A DNA stretch of 17,764 bases from Psilocybe azurescens (taxonomy: Eukaryota; Basidiomycota; Agaricomycetes; Agaricales; Agrocybaceae): contig JAJIRX010000471.1 in NCBI GenBank assembly GCA_023853785.1, positions 1 to 17,764 on the forward strand, written 5' to 3'. Position numbers and translations under genes: made by a program. The notes beneath the pieces were generated by a model. It ran no database searches, had not been told where the DNA came from, and worked only from the letters and a program-made list of their open reading frames with translations. Positions 8,896 through 17,764 of the stretch are shown here, in pieces; position 1 is the first letter of the stretch; every line of letters starts with the position of its first letter.

Positions 8896-10109
8896 ATACT
8901 TTAAAGCATATCCAAGAGGTTATCAAGACAACTGAGATGCCATCGTGGATCAACTCTGTGCCTCACAACTATGGAGAGGCTGCAGCCGGGATCGTAAAGG
9001 CGGGAGAATGGCGGATCCTCAGCACAATCTACCTTCCAATCGCGCTTGTCGCTCTCTGGGGAGATGGTGCCCAATCCCTGTCCACTATCAGTGACATCGA
9101 TTCACATTTCCTGCGCATTTTGGATCACTCAATGGCTCTGTTTGAAGCCGTTACCCTCGTTGTTTGTCACACCAGCACTGCATCTCGAGCTTCACGGTAT
9201 CAACAGCTACTGAAACAATGGGTTGACGACCTGCATACTTCGCACCCCCATACTGCTGCACACCCCAAAAGAATCAATGTACATGTCGCTTTTCATGTTT
9301 ATGATTTCCTTGAGCTCTTTGGGCCGGTGATGTCTTGGTGGACATTTCCATTTGAACGTCTGATTGGTGTTCTTCAGAGGATCAACACCAATGATCTTGT
9401 AGGTGGTGAGTACTCTATTCTCCAAATAATCATTTGCTTAACAAAGGATAGGCCCTTTGGAACGCACGATATTGCAATCCTACACCCAAGGAGCCAACCT
9501 CCGACGGTGGTTGCGAAGACCTGACTGCCCGGCAGTCATTCGTGAATTCAAGATTCTATTTGATAAGGCTTTCTCACCTCAGTCAGCCATACTTGATAGC
9601 GACCTTCATAAGGCTAGTTCGGAGCTCCCAGAAATACCGAAAGAGGTTGCACATTACCAACATCGTGGAATAAATTTTTCGAAGACATCAACTCACGTTG
9701 GTAACAGTCTCATACTATATTACCCTTCTCTTGCTGCTTCTGCCCCCCTTGTCGGAAGCATTCAAAAATTACCATGTCTTGTCTAGGCGTGCGCCTTCAT
9801 GTTCAACGACAAACACCTCTTCTCCCTGGACAGCACGATCCTTTCAGGTGGTACCCATTATTCCCCGCAATGACTTACTCAGCCACAATGGAGACCACAC
9901 GACCCAATGACATCATCCTGCTGGATTTGGTTCTCACTCATGTGGCATGATTCACCTTTAAGGACCGCGCGTTTATTGTCAACCTATCGAGGGTACATCA
10001 GTTATTGTGTCTATTGTTCCCATTTTCTGAGTGTTGATATCTCACATAACCAGGTCTGATCTTCATCATGAGTCTTTCTCTGCCCGCTTTACATCAGTGG
10101 TACAAGTGA
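8887..10109 (+). pseudogene. CACTA/EnSpm-type (Tnp2-like) transposase, 3' part, decayed
   Basis: Continuation of the transposase gene after the inserted element. The frame at 8892 (MDTLKHIQEVI, then SWINSVPHNYGEAAAG, VALWGDGAQSL) is the same frame that was open at 5999-6052. Later conserved blocks are HVAFHVYDFLELFGPVMSWW, FPFERLIGVLQRINTND and, after a 46-nt GT-AG intron at 9406-9451, ERTILQSYTQGANLRRWL. This is the C-terminal region of the family, rich in aromatic and Arg residues. Decay is heavier toward the end: after STHVGNSLI near 9710 the reading moves between three frames (TAG at 9784-9786, then pieces such as NDIILLDLVLTHV). The true end is uncertain; a last possible intron is 9992-10052, followed by a stop near 10107. 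No start codon is needed at 8892; that ATG is internal. Confidence 0.8.
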
Positions 10110-10520
10110 GTACGACTTGGGTCGGATGGTCTGACGATTGGCGTACAATTTATTTAAAATGTACCGAAAAATGTGATTTCTTTATAGTTTTTGTGCTCAC
10201 TAAAAAGTCTTCTGAAACTGCATATTTATGGATGGCATAAAATAAAACAGAAAAGCCACTATTTGGAACTAGTTTTGGTTATACTCAAGTTTGAAACTTC
10301 TGCGTGCCCAAAAATGAGACTGATATTTTATCAATAAGAACACTTTTCACACTGGCAAATTACTCGGCTTTCATGTGTAATTTCAACTGCACTGAAATGA
10401 GTGTATATAACTTGCTTATTGTTTTTCTTTTCAGGCTGCCTTATTGTTTTATTTCAAGATCTTTTTTGATTTGACTGAAATGTGGGCATAAAGTTGATGC
10501 TGCGAGTCCAATATTCAGGT
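10110..10520. other. AT-rich stretch without a recognised gene
   Basis: About 410 bases between the end of the transposase remains and the copia fragment. It is AT-rich, with no supported frame, RNA gene or repeat. The right end of the CACTA-type element and the left break of copia A should lie here, but I find no CACTA-like terminus or duplication that would place them. Confidence 0.5.
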
Positions 10521-10524
10521 GACC

Positions 10525-11352
10525 TGAAATGCTGGACTTCGCGGAGTGTATACAGATGTCCACAAGATGATGAAAGAAAACATGGTCACTGGACTTAAGC
10601 TTAATTCAAAGCAACAGCCAGATCCCATATGTGAACCTTGCTTAGCAGGCAAGATGCATTCCAATCCATTTCCCACATCTCCAAGCACGTCCAAGTATCC
10701 CTTAGAGCTTGTATTCTCAGATCTCAAAGGCCCTATCTCACCCCCTACTCCTGAAGGCTATCGCTATTGGATTACATCCATAGACGATTGCACAAAGGAT
10801 AGAGCTGCTGTTTTGCTTAAGCGGAAAAGCGAAGCTTTGGAAGCATTTCAAACATACAAAGCTTGGGCTGAGAACATTACAGGCTATAAGATGAAAGCTC
10901 TACAGGATGACAAAGCTGGAGAATACATGTCCAACGCATTTATCAGATTCACAGACCAGTGTGGCATTGAGTGACGTCATACTACACTTAATTGCCCACA
11001 ACAGAATGGAGTTGCTGAACGTGTAAATCGCACCATGGCTGAACATATCACAGCCATGATGAATGAATCACGTTTACCACCTTCATTTTGGGGTCGCTGT
11101 GTTGCTGCGTATATACATGTGTGGAATCGCGTTCCTACAGCTCCTCTACTGGATAAGACACCATATGAGGGCTGGAACAAGCGCAAACCTGATGTCAGTC
11201 ATCTGAGGGTTTGGGTATGCCTTGCATATGTTTACATTCAGGGAGATAAGCGCAAGTCATTACAGTCTCATATGGAGAAATGCATCTTTGTTGGTTACCC
11301 TGCTGGGTACAAGGGCTGGGAATTCTACAATCCAGTCATCAAAAAGTACATT
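10525..11352 (+). pseudogene. Ty1/copia retrotransposon fragment: pre-integrase zinc site and integrase core (copia A)
   Basis: The start of the frame (about 10531) looks like a decayed WHRRLGH-type pre-integrase block, then VHKMMKENM and CEPCLAGKMHSNPFP, giving the two Cys of the HHCC zinc site. The integrase catalytic core follows: first Asp in VFSDLKGP (about 10720), second in ALQDDKAGEYMS (about 10909), Glu in PQQNGVAERVNRTMAE (about 11016). It continues with PSFWGRCVAAYIHVWNRVP, TPYEGWNKRKPDVSHLRVWG-like and KCIFVGYPAGYKGWEFYNP. A TGA at 10972-10974 lies between the second Asp and the Glu and breaks the frame. The canonical SDNGGE around the second Asp is altered to DDKAGE. gag, protease, reverse transcriptase and RNase H of this copy are missing from the window. 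The frame is cut at 11352, exactly where an LTR begins. Confidence 0.85.
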
Positions 11353-11604
11353 TGTTAGAATTGATATTTCAGACTCAGACTGATGGGATCACATGACAGA
11401 CACCTATGTAGCTGTAGTACACTGCTTGAACTCCTTAGTTACTCACTTCGGACTTCAGGCAAGTAGATATCTTAGTTCAGTCTCAATACACTCAGTTACT
11501 CACTTCGGACTTCAGGCCCTCATTGCCACTCTGTCTGATACAGTGTGACCACGAAACTCGGACCACAGCTGTCTCGCACATTTCCGAACTTGCCACCTTT
11601 AACA
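11353..11604 (+). repeat. Copia-type long terminal repeat (5' LTR of copia B)
   Basis: It begins TGTTAGAATTGATATTTCAG at the point where the copia A integrase frame stops, and probably ends TTTAACA at 11604, about 252 bp, with the usual TG...CA ends. GGTTAGGGCCCCG follows directly as a possible primer-binding site. A gag gene starts about 200 bases further on, so I read this as a 5' LTR. A perfect 24-base direct repeat lies inside (11437-11460 and 11494-11517). The second LTR is outside the window, so the right boundary is inferred. The five bases before it (ACATT, 11348-11352) are the expected target duplication. Confidence 0.65.
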
Positions 11605-11810
11605 GGTTAGGGCCCCGCGCACATTGGCGCTTTAATCTCAATTTCACCGAAAAGTCTCAACTTTTCATTTCCACGCTCTTCGTGTTTTCGCTCACACTGG
11701 CTGCGCCCGTGCTCGTGACCGCCACCTCATCACGTTACAATGTTCCGCACACGTTCACGCACGTCTCTGCTCACTACCACCACGTCACATCACTCCCATC
11801 TCGCACAATC

Positions 11811-12355
11811 ATGTCTTCTTCATCCCTGCCCAATTTTGCGAAACTGAATGCTTCCAACTACCCATCTTGGTGTGGTGAAATGCAAGCTTGGCTTCGTGCC
11901 CAGGGCGTTTGGCGCATTGTTTCCGGCCAATCCAAGGCCCCTAGGCAGTCCTCACCACCCAAGGACACTGAGGAGGCCGCACTCAACACTTGGAACACCA
12001 AATCAGACAAGGCAGCTGGCTACATCTATCTGGCTGTTGAGGAGAATCAGAAGATTCATTTTGCCTCTATTTTGGACAATCCAGTCGCTATGTGGGCTGC
12101 CCTTGCTTCGGTACACCTCCAGAAGCGTCCTGGTGCACGCTTCAATGCCTATGACGACTTATTCTCAATCAGGAAGCAAGAAGAAGAATCTCTGCAGTCC
12201 CTCATGAACAGAGTGGACATTGCCATTCACAGGATTCAAGATCTTCGGCCTAAGGACTTCAGTCTCACCAATCTAGATGATGAGCTGGCAAGCATGACAC
12301 TCATTAGGGGCGCTTCCAGACGAGTTCAGTGGCTTTGCTTCGTCTCTATTGCTCA

Positions 12356-12356
<1 letters not shown>
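11811..12356 (+). pseudogene. Ty1/copia gag, N-terminal part (copia B), interrupted
   Basis: Starts ATG at 11811 (MSSSSLPNFAKLNASNYPSW), the first ATG that gives the typical copia gag N-terminus; the longer upstream frame runs through leader DNA. Blocks seen: LNASNYPSWCGEMQAWLRA, GVWRIVSGQ, AWNTWNTKSDKAAGYIYLAV-like, and SIRKQEEESLQSLMNRVD, as in gag proteins of the DUF4219/UBN2 type that package the RNA into particles. Near the end an extra G in GGGG (12307-12310) shifts the frame; the original frame then reads ALPDEFSGFASSLLLT up to 12356. There it is cut by the poly(T) of a minus-strand LINE. The zinc-knuckle part of gag and all of pol would lie beyond the LINE, outside the window. Same strand as copia A but a separate copy. 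Confidence 0.8.

Positions 12357-12377
<21 letters not shown>
12357..12377 (-). repeat. LINE poly(A) tail (21 T on + strand)
   Basis: Twenty-one uninterrupted T at the exact point where the copia gag frame ends and LINE sequence begins on the other strand. This is the junction mark of target-primed reverse transcription. Confidence 0.85.
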
Positions 12378-12386
<9 letters not shown>

Positions 12387-13003
12387 ATTTGTATACCGGT
12401 GCGCAAACGCAGTCCGGTCGCTAAGTACAAATGCCCGAACAGGTAACTACTAAGAAACTGTTCGCCGAAACTACTAAGAGTCCGTTGGAAACACTGAAGC
12501 CTACGATAAATGACCGTGCTGAATACATAACGGGGTAGCTACTGTGGGGATATAACGCCAACCTCGATGCAGAATAGGAAACAAAGAAAAGAACCTATCC
12601 ACAAAGAACAACCTCGCGGAATATAGGATAGGAGTGACCCTAGCCTTAGAAAGCCTGGGGTGGAGCAGATGCAACACCAGCAGGAGATAACTAACAAGGG
12701 CGGGGGCACCCAAGTCCAGCAGCCGAGACTAGCGGTACCAGCTCTCCCTGGTTCCCACATACCGACGCTGTTTGTAACGTGGCCCAGGTCCTGGGTGAAG
12801 GTAGTGAGTCGAACACCGGGCGAGTGGCAAACAAGCCCCGCCGAAACGGCCTACCCCCAGATCAGCCAAACAACCACGAGCCAAGCGGATAATTGGCCCA
12901 TGCCAATCACGACCGCCAAATGAGGACTCCCCCACAATGCCCAACATCAGTTGTCAACCGACGCCCGCAGTGGGAGCCGAGCGGAAGGCGAACACTTTCG
13001 GGT
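12378..13003 (-). other. LINE 3' untranslated region
   Basis: About 625 bases between the ORF2 end and the tail. Frames here on both strands have no recognisable motif. No clear stem-loop or separate gene was found. Its length is plausible for a Tad1-like 3' UTR, though a decayed extra part of ORF2 cannot be excluded. Confidence 0.55.
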
Positions 13004-16000
13004 TCATCTCCAAAATGAGTGAAGGTAGCACAACGTAGTTGGCTGCCTAAGCTCGCATGCCTTGGGAGGACGATAAGTCTTCTTACAAGTGAGGATATGT
13101 GTGCGGGTTTCCCAAGGACACCCACACAGGCACAATGTATGACCATCATTAAGATTAAACCGGGAATAGTAAGACCCAATGGGCGCATGATTCAGAATAC
13201 ACCTACACATGCGTGCGTAGAGCTGCGGGGAGCTCATGTTCGCAAAGTAAACCCAGGGGTTATCTTTGCCCCCAGGCTGAGCGACCGCCCCGTCGACGGT
13301 CTTGAGGTGGAGGAAATTCCGACCTCAATATTTGGGGTCCTGGAACATAACATTCCAGGAAGCGCCCGCGAGAGGGCAGCCTGCATTCACAGGCTGTCAA
13401 ATGATGTAGCTGGGCGGGGCCCAGTGCGACTTTGAGTTCGGGTTGCGAACTCGTGTGCTTTGTAATGCAGGTCCCACTGCAACCGCGAGGGGACGTACAC
13501 GAAGGTGATTGACTGGCCATCCTTACGGGTGAACCAGGTCTGAAGAGCCTCACAGACAGCCACGGAGTGGCCCTGTCCGGAGTGGATAGAGGGATTGACA
13601 GCTCGACGGGCAGAAGTCATCGAGTCTGTGAAAATGAATATGTCCGTGCAGTCGTCAGCGCATAGTAGCGTTGACGATTGCAGAACGAATGGCGTAGAGC
13701 TCCGCATCTGGCGTGGTGACTTTGCCTGCGACATGTCAAGCGCGCCAACGCTTCGACTCCGCCACTGAATAGGATGGAGGCCGCAATGGCTTGATACCAT
13801 CCTGAGAGGGGCACACTGGCATCTGTCCGCCCATAGTAAGTCCCGATGTTCTCCGAGATCTTGTCACGGAGCTTATCGAGGTGTTTGGTGTGCTGCTTCA
13901 ATTCCTTGTCGGCGTCGCCGTGAGAGATCTTGCAGTCATCAAAATGGACTTGGTCCGCAAAGCGGTCCATGAGTCGAACACCCGGTCGTGAGAGCGGGTT
14001 CATCGGGAGTAGGGTCTCCATCAGGGCAAGAACATTAGTGTCGGACTCAAGAGAGTCCCACTAGTGCGGAATATTTCTGGTTCGGACATAGTCTGAATCG
14101 AAGAGAGGGATGCGGCGCAATAGTGCCGCAATTAAAACGAGAGAGGAATGCTCTCACAGGGTGAGTCGGGGTCAGGGTGGCAAACCGATAGTCAGCTCGC
14201 TCAGACAGACAAAGAAGAAGGAGATTGACGGGGGAGGCCCGCAAGGGCCTCCACACCGCTCAGTCGGAGAAGTGCGGAAGGCACCAGTGATCCACAATGC
14301 AGTGGAACGCTGCATTACAGAGAGATGATGAAGGGCACCTTTGCAGCGAGCAGCTGCAAAGTACCAGAGATGAAAGCCATACGTAACTATAGGAAGTACG
14401 CAGGCGTGGTATAGGATGCGCTTCTGGACAGGGCGCAAGCCTTGAGTAGAACTACCAAGCATCTTCATCGCCTTAACGGTGGACAAAGCCTTGGTAGAGT
14501 AGTATCGGACATGCTCAGTGAAAGTGAGCTTGCAATCGAAATAGAAACCCAAGTACCGCCAATACAGCTTGGGTTTGAGAGGGGTTGCGCCGGTATATGG
14601 AGCATAGCCCAGATCGACAGAGGGATTGTCTTTGGAGTGTGAGCGGTCGAAGTGGAATACTTCGGACTTGTCGTGCTCCAGTGCGAGTCCAAATTTCTTG
14701 AACAGTTTGAATATGACACCATAGGCCCGTTTAAGGGCTTCACAGTTATTGAGAAGGGAATTTGATTGCACCACAAGAGTGCCATCATCGACATATGAGA
14801 GGAGGAAACACCCACGAGTGAGTGGATCCAGCTCGAACAGCCTCATGATGAGGGTAAGGTAAAGAGCAGAGAGGACCAGGAACAGGGCTCCGCCCTGTCC
14901 CACTCCTACATCTGCCTGGCAGAAATCAGAGATGAAGTCACCCCACGCATACTGCGTGAGAGCGACCGACCAGATAATGAGAGAAGAATTTAACGACATT
15001 GTCGCTAAACCCTAACTTCCGGAGGATAGCCATGAGGACCTCATGGTTAAGTGACGGGAAGAACTGAGCAACATCAAAGGCAATGACGCTAGTCTTGAGT
15101 CCCTTGGCCCACCCAGCACGCACCATGTGCGTCAGGATAAGGCCGGCATCCTCGGTGGATCTTTGGCGGATCCCTCCGATCTGATTTGGGTGGAAGACGT
15201 CTGAAGCAACGCCGTCAAACTGAATGCGATTGGAGAGCATTTTCTCAATCAATTTACCAACGGTATTCAGGAGCACAATGGGCCTGAATGCCTTTGGAGC
15301 AGAGTAGGAGGGCTTGTTCGGTTTCGGAATGATAACCGACATGGACTCCTTGAAGTGTTTAGGCCAGTGCCCAACCCGAAGGCAGGCATTGGCAAGCGCA
15401 AGCAAGACGGTGAAGACATGGGTGGGTCCCCGCATCAACATCTTAAGATGAGACCACTTAATATGGTCCGGCCCTGGGGCTGACACGTTGGAGCAAGAGG
15501 CAAGAGCCTCCCGCATCTCAAGTGCAGAGAATGGGACCCATCCCTGGACAGGCATGTCGGGGATGGAATCAAGAATATCGATGTCGAACGCGCGGTCCGA
15601 CGCCGAGTTGTAAGTGTTGTGGAGAGCATCCCACAACTGAGGAAGGGCGTGGCAAGGCTGCCCCTGATATTGAATAGCCTCGCATGGGGGTAACTTGCGC
15701 TGTTGGACCCATGACATGAGGTCCCAAGTGCGCTTGTTGGTAATGGATATTTCTGTGATCCTAGAATCAAAGAAAACCCGTTTGGCGTTTTTAACTGCCT
15801 TTCGGTAAAGCTTCCAGTCCTCCGGAGACCGTGTTCCCGGTAGGCCTGAAGCGCGACTGAGCACTCGTCCATCCACCACGGTTTTGAGCGCCTTGTAATA
15901 GTGACCTCTCTGGAGCAGGTTTCCCATGCTGCAGAGAACGAATCAGCAATAGCTTGCGCCACTGCATCAATCTGGTCGGGTGTGTTGAGAGGAGCGTGTT

Positions 16001-16848
16001 CGTCCACTTTAATGACAAACTCTCCCTCAATGACACTGACAAAGCGGATTTGCTCCTCTCTGTCGGCTTTGAGAGCTCTGCGGGCGTGGCCCCAGAATCA
16101 GCAGAGATCGATAAAGTAGTAGCGAGTGGGATATGATCCGACTTCGCCCATGGCGTTGTGCACCCGGGTGACCTGCGCTGTCAGAGTCTGGTCTGGTTGC
16201 ACAAATACCAAGTCAATCACTGTTGAGCGAAAGCCTTGGATGCGGGGGTAAAAGGTTGGCCCCGGGTTCACAAAAGGAGCCCGTTGCAGACCTAGTTCCG
16301 CCCGCAGTATTGAGGAGTTGAGTGGCAACTCCTGGATGGCCGCGATGGCCTCCATCCCATTCCTGGGAGTGGACGTTAAAGTCACCCCCATGTAAATGAA
16401 AGGTGGAAGTGAGGCCGCCTCCTCCGCAAGGAGGAGAGCGGCTGTATGGGTTTCGTCTGAGTAGACGTTCATCAGGTTGTAGCACTGTCCGTTTGCGAAC
16501 AGGCTGAGGATTAACACATCGTGGTGATCAATAAGATCGCTGACGCATCGAGGGCGAAACTCCTTCAAGCGGTTAGACACATAGGCCATAACCCTTGGGC
16601 GAGTGTCGGGTTCAGGGTTGCGTACCATAGGCAGCCAAGCTGGATGCAATGGGGCGCCGATAACATCATCGCCTGACTTACGAGAAGTGGACGGTGCGGT
16701 ACGGACAAACCTCCAAGGAGGTTCTTGGATAAAAACAATGTCGTATGCTAATACAAAATGTTCGAGTATAGTTTCTACGCTTAGGCTGGACTTTGCGCGA
16801 ATTGAAACTCAAAATTCTAACCGGAAGGTCCTGGACGGTTTGACTCAT
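13004..16848 (-). pseudogene. LINE ORF2: endonuclease, reverse transcriptase, RNase H (frameshifted)
   Basis: Replicase of the LINE; about 1280 codons if intact. Start ATG at 16848, one base after the ORF1 stop. Endonuclease blocks: FIQEPPWRF (about 16720), GGDFNVHSQEWD (about 16380), IDLVFVQPD and SDHIPLATT (about 16125). Reverse transcriptase: APGPDHIKWSHLK (about 15465), SVIIPKPNKPSYSAPKAFRP, LIEKMLSNRI, AFDVAQFFPSLNHE (catalytic Asp about 15075), GVGQGGALFLVLSALY and LLSYVDDGTLVVQ (about 14800). RNase H: YYGRTDASVP (13823), PDAELYAIRSA (about 13700), FIFTDSMTSARRAV (13626) and VPSRLQWDLHYKAHE. The C-terminus has CLCGCPWETRTHILTC (about 13130), a Cys/His motif common in this group. Frame changes are needed near 16800, 16375, 16300, 16130, 15860, 14970, 14230, 14040, 13780, 13680 and 13380. 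Catalytic residues are retained although the frame is broken, so decay is recent or moderate. Confidence 0.85.
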
Positions 16849-16849
16849 C

Positions 16850-17762
16850 CTAATGACTGCTGGTTAGGGATTGACGGTGCGCGAAAGAATTCGCTCGTAC
16901 CTGACGATATTTCTCGACATGCCAAAGCTGATCGAACCTGTGACTCCAGAACACGCACGCGTGCTCATGGGCACCGTGATTCTTTCCGCAATTTGGGCAG
17001 CGAGGGGTGTGAGGGCAGGGCTCTCCGCCAGGAATAGGTGCCTGAGGGGGTCCGCCTTCGGATTGCCTTTGCAGCAGCCTGCAACGGCGCTGGTGCTCCT
17101 CCAGCTTGTGAGGACCAGAGCAACGCGGGCATTTGACAGCGGCCGCATGACAGCGGCCGATGGGATGACCCCACTTCCAACACCGAGTGCAGAGGGGGAC
17201 GCCGGAGCTCTTCGAACTAGAACGTATCCAGAGGGGGGCGGCCCCTGAACATGAACTGTTTGTCGACTTGCTGGCGAGCGCGGGCACCGAGGCGGTGTCC
17301 CAGATGTCAAAGAAAGCTGTAGCGGTGGTGCTTGCTTTGGAAGTGCGAACTACGCGGGGGTCCCCGCATAGAATGTGCGATGAAGACCAAATGGGAGAGG
17401 CTTTGAGTGCCGAAGCAACCTCTTCCCGTTCGGTGAGATGATCCAGGTCATAGTGGGTACCTTGGAACCGAACGTCAACAATTCGTAGAAACGACTTGGA
17501 CGTGGCATGCCGACCCACGGCGTGAACTTGTAGTGGGTCTTGAATGAGAAGTGACCGCACCACGGAGGATCTCCGTGTCGCGCTTCGCTGGGGACTTTTG
17601 TCGGTGGGTACAGAGTACCCATCGTAGCAACTTCAACACCAAGGACCTTAACGCGAAGGCCCTGGCGGAGGAGGACGCCGGCAGACAAGTCCTTGAATAA
17701 AGTGGTAGAGATTAGCGCCTTTCGCATGATCTCCCACGCCGATGAGCATCTGGCGCCTTGAG
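16850..17762 (-). pseudogene. LINE ORF1: gag-like RNA-binding protein with zinc knuckles (partial)
   Basis: Nucleic-acid-binding protein of the LINE; the N-terminus lies beyond the window edge. The first part (17762-17565) is open in one frame (MRKALISTTLFKDLSAG) and the rest in another (from 17563), so a frame change is likely near 17560. Blocks seen: KASPIWSSSHILCGDPRVV, ATAFFDIWDT, then Cys/His knuckles CTRCWKWGHPIGRC (CX2CX4HX4C, about 17190), CPRCSGPHKLEEHQRRC and CPNCGKNHGAHEHAC, ending FWSHRFDQLWHVEKYRQ. Around 17290 a short stretch reads better in another frame (QVDKQFMF-like), implying two compensating indels. A further pair may lie near 17095. Stop TAG at 16852-16850. Two or three knuckles before an endonuclease-type ORF2 is the usual Tad1-group arrangement. 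Confidence 0.75.
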
Positions 17763-17764
17763 GC

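Larger units (their letters stand above)
12357..17764 (-). mobile_element. Non-LTR retrotransposon (LINE, Tad1/I-like), 5' end beyond the window
   Basis: Oriented right to left: ORF1 (17762-16850), ORF2 (16848-13004), a 3' untranslated part (13003-12378) and a poly(A) tail (12377-12357, seen as 21 T). The domain order of ORF2 (apurinic-type endonuclease, reverse transcriptase, RNase H, Cys/His end) fits the fungal Tad1 group and the wider I group. It is inserted in gag of copia B. Frame changes in both genes show that this copy is dead. The far target duplication is not visible. Confidence 0.85.

Noticed and set aside
8892..9524. A stand-alone gene starting at ATG 8892
   Set aside because: The ATG is an internal codon of the transposase; its frame is the one interrupted at 6052, and the target duplication covers it.
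3649..10109. Assignment of the transposase to the Plavaka or KDZ families
   Set aside because: The blocks VDFFNPN, PGPHEPPLEELNHYLRP, RWSELWRLPYWNP and IDSMHCILEGLVHYHCR are those I associate with Tnp2/Transposase_21-like proteins, not with Plavaka or KDZ.
310..10520. CACTA-type terminal inverted repeats around the companion and transposase genes
   Set aside because: I looked for matching CACTA/TAGTG ends in 310-623 and 10110-10520 and found none that pair. The short CACT matches present are what chance would give.
13019..17441. Several + strand frames of 60-144 codons across the LINE
   Set aside because: They are antisense shadows of ORF1 and ORF2, whose minus-strand motifs are clear.

Overview
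The window looks like nuclear DNA of a basidiomycete fungus, probably an Agaricomycete. The evidence is short GT-AG introns (about 46-70 nt), protein families I know mainly from mushroom genomes, and the mixture of transposable elements. I see no rRNA, no CRISPR array, no bacterial gene organisation and no clearly intact host gene. Nearly everything readable is mobile-element sequence, and most coding regions carry frameshifts or stops.

Layout, left to right. (1) 1-309: intron end plus a small unrecognised candidate terminal exon. (2) 624-3188, + strand: decayed multi-exon gene for a coiled-coil/basic protein of an agaricomycete family of unknown function. (3) 3189-3540: an unassigned, mostly open frame. 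(4) 3649-10109, + strand: decayed multi-exon transposase of the CACTA/EnSpm (Tnp2, Transposase_21-like) group. Genes 2 and 4 may be the companion and transposase genes of one old element. (5) 6053-8886: a 2.8 kb terminal-inverted-repeat element without transposase, inserted inside an exon of gene 4 and flanked by an 8-9 bp target duplication. The transposase frame resumes in register on the other side. Inside it are subterminal palindrome arrays, an AT-rich direct repeat, conserved hairpins, about 1 kb of GC-rich minisatellite and a tRNA-like Pol III unit.

(6) About 10525-11352, + strand: pre-integrase and integrase of a Ty1/copia element (copia A). (7) From 11353: a 5' LTR and gag start of a second copia (copia B) that appears to have landed in the integrase gene of copia A. 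(8) 12357-17764: a non-LTR retrotransposon (Tad1/I-like: ORF1 zinc knuckles; ORF2 endonuclease, reverse transcriptase, RNase H) on the minus strand. Its poly(A) tail reads as 21 T on the + strand and interrupts copia B gag. Its 5' end lies outside the window.

The window therefore holds at least five element insertions in two nested stacks. The relative order can be read directly (gene 4 is older than the TIR element; copia A older than copia B, older than the LINE). The least explained item is the TIR element at 6053-8886.
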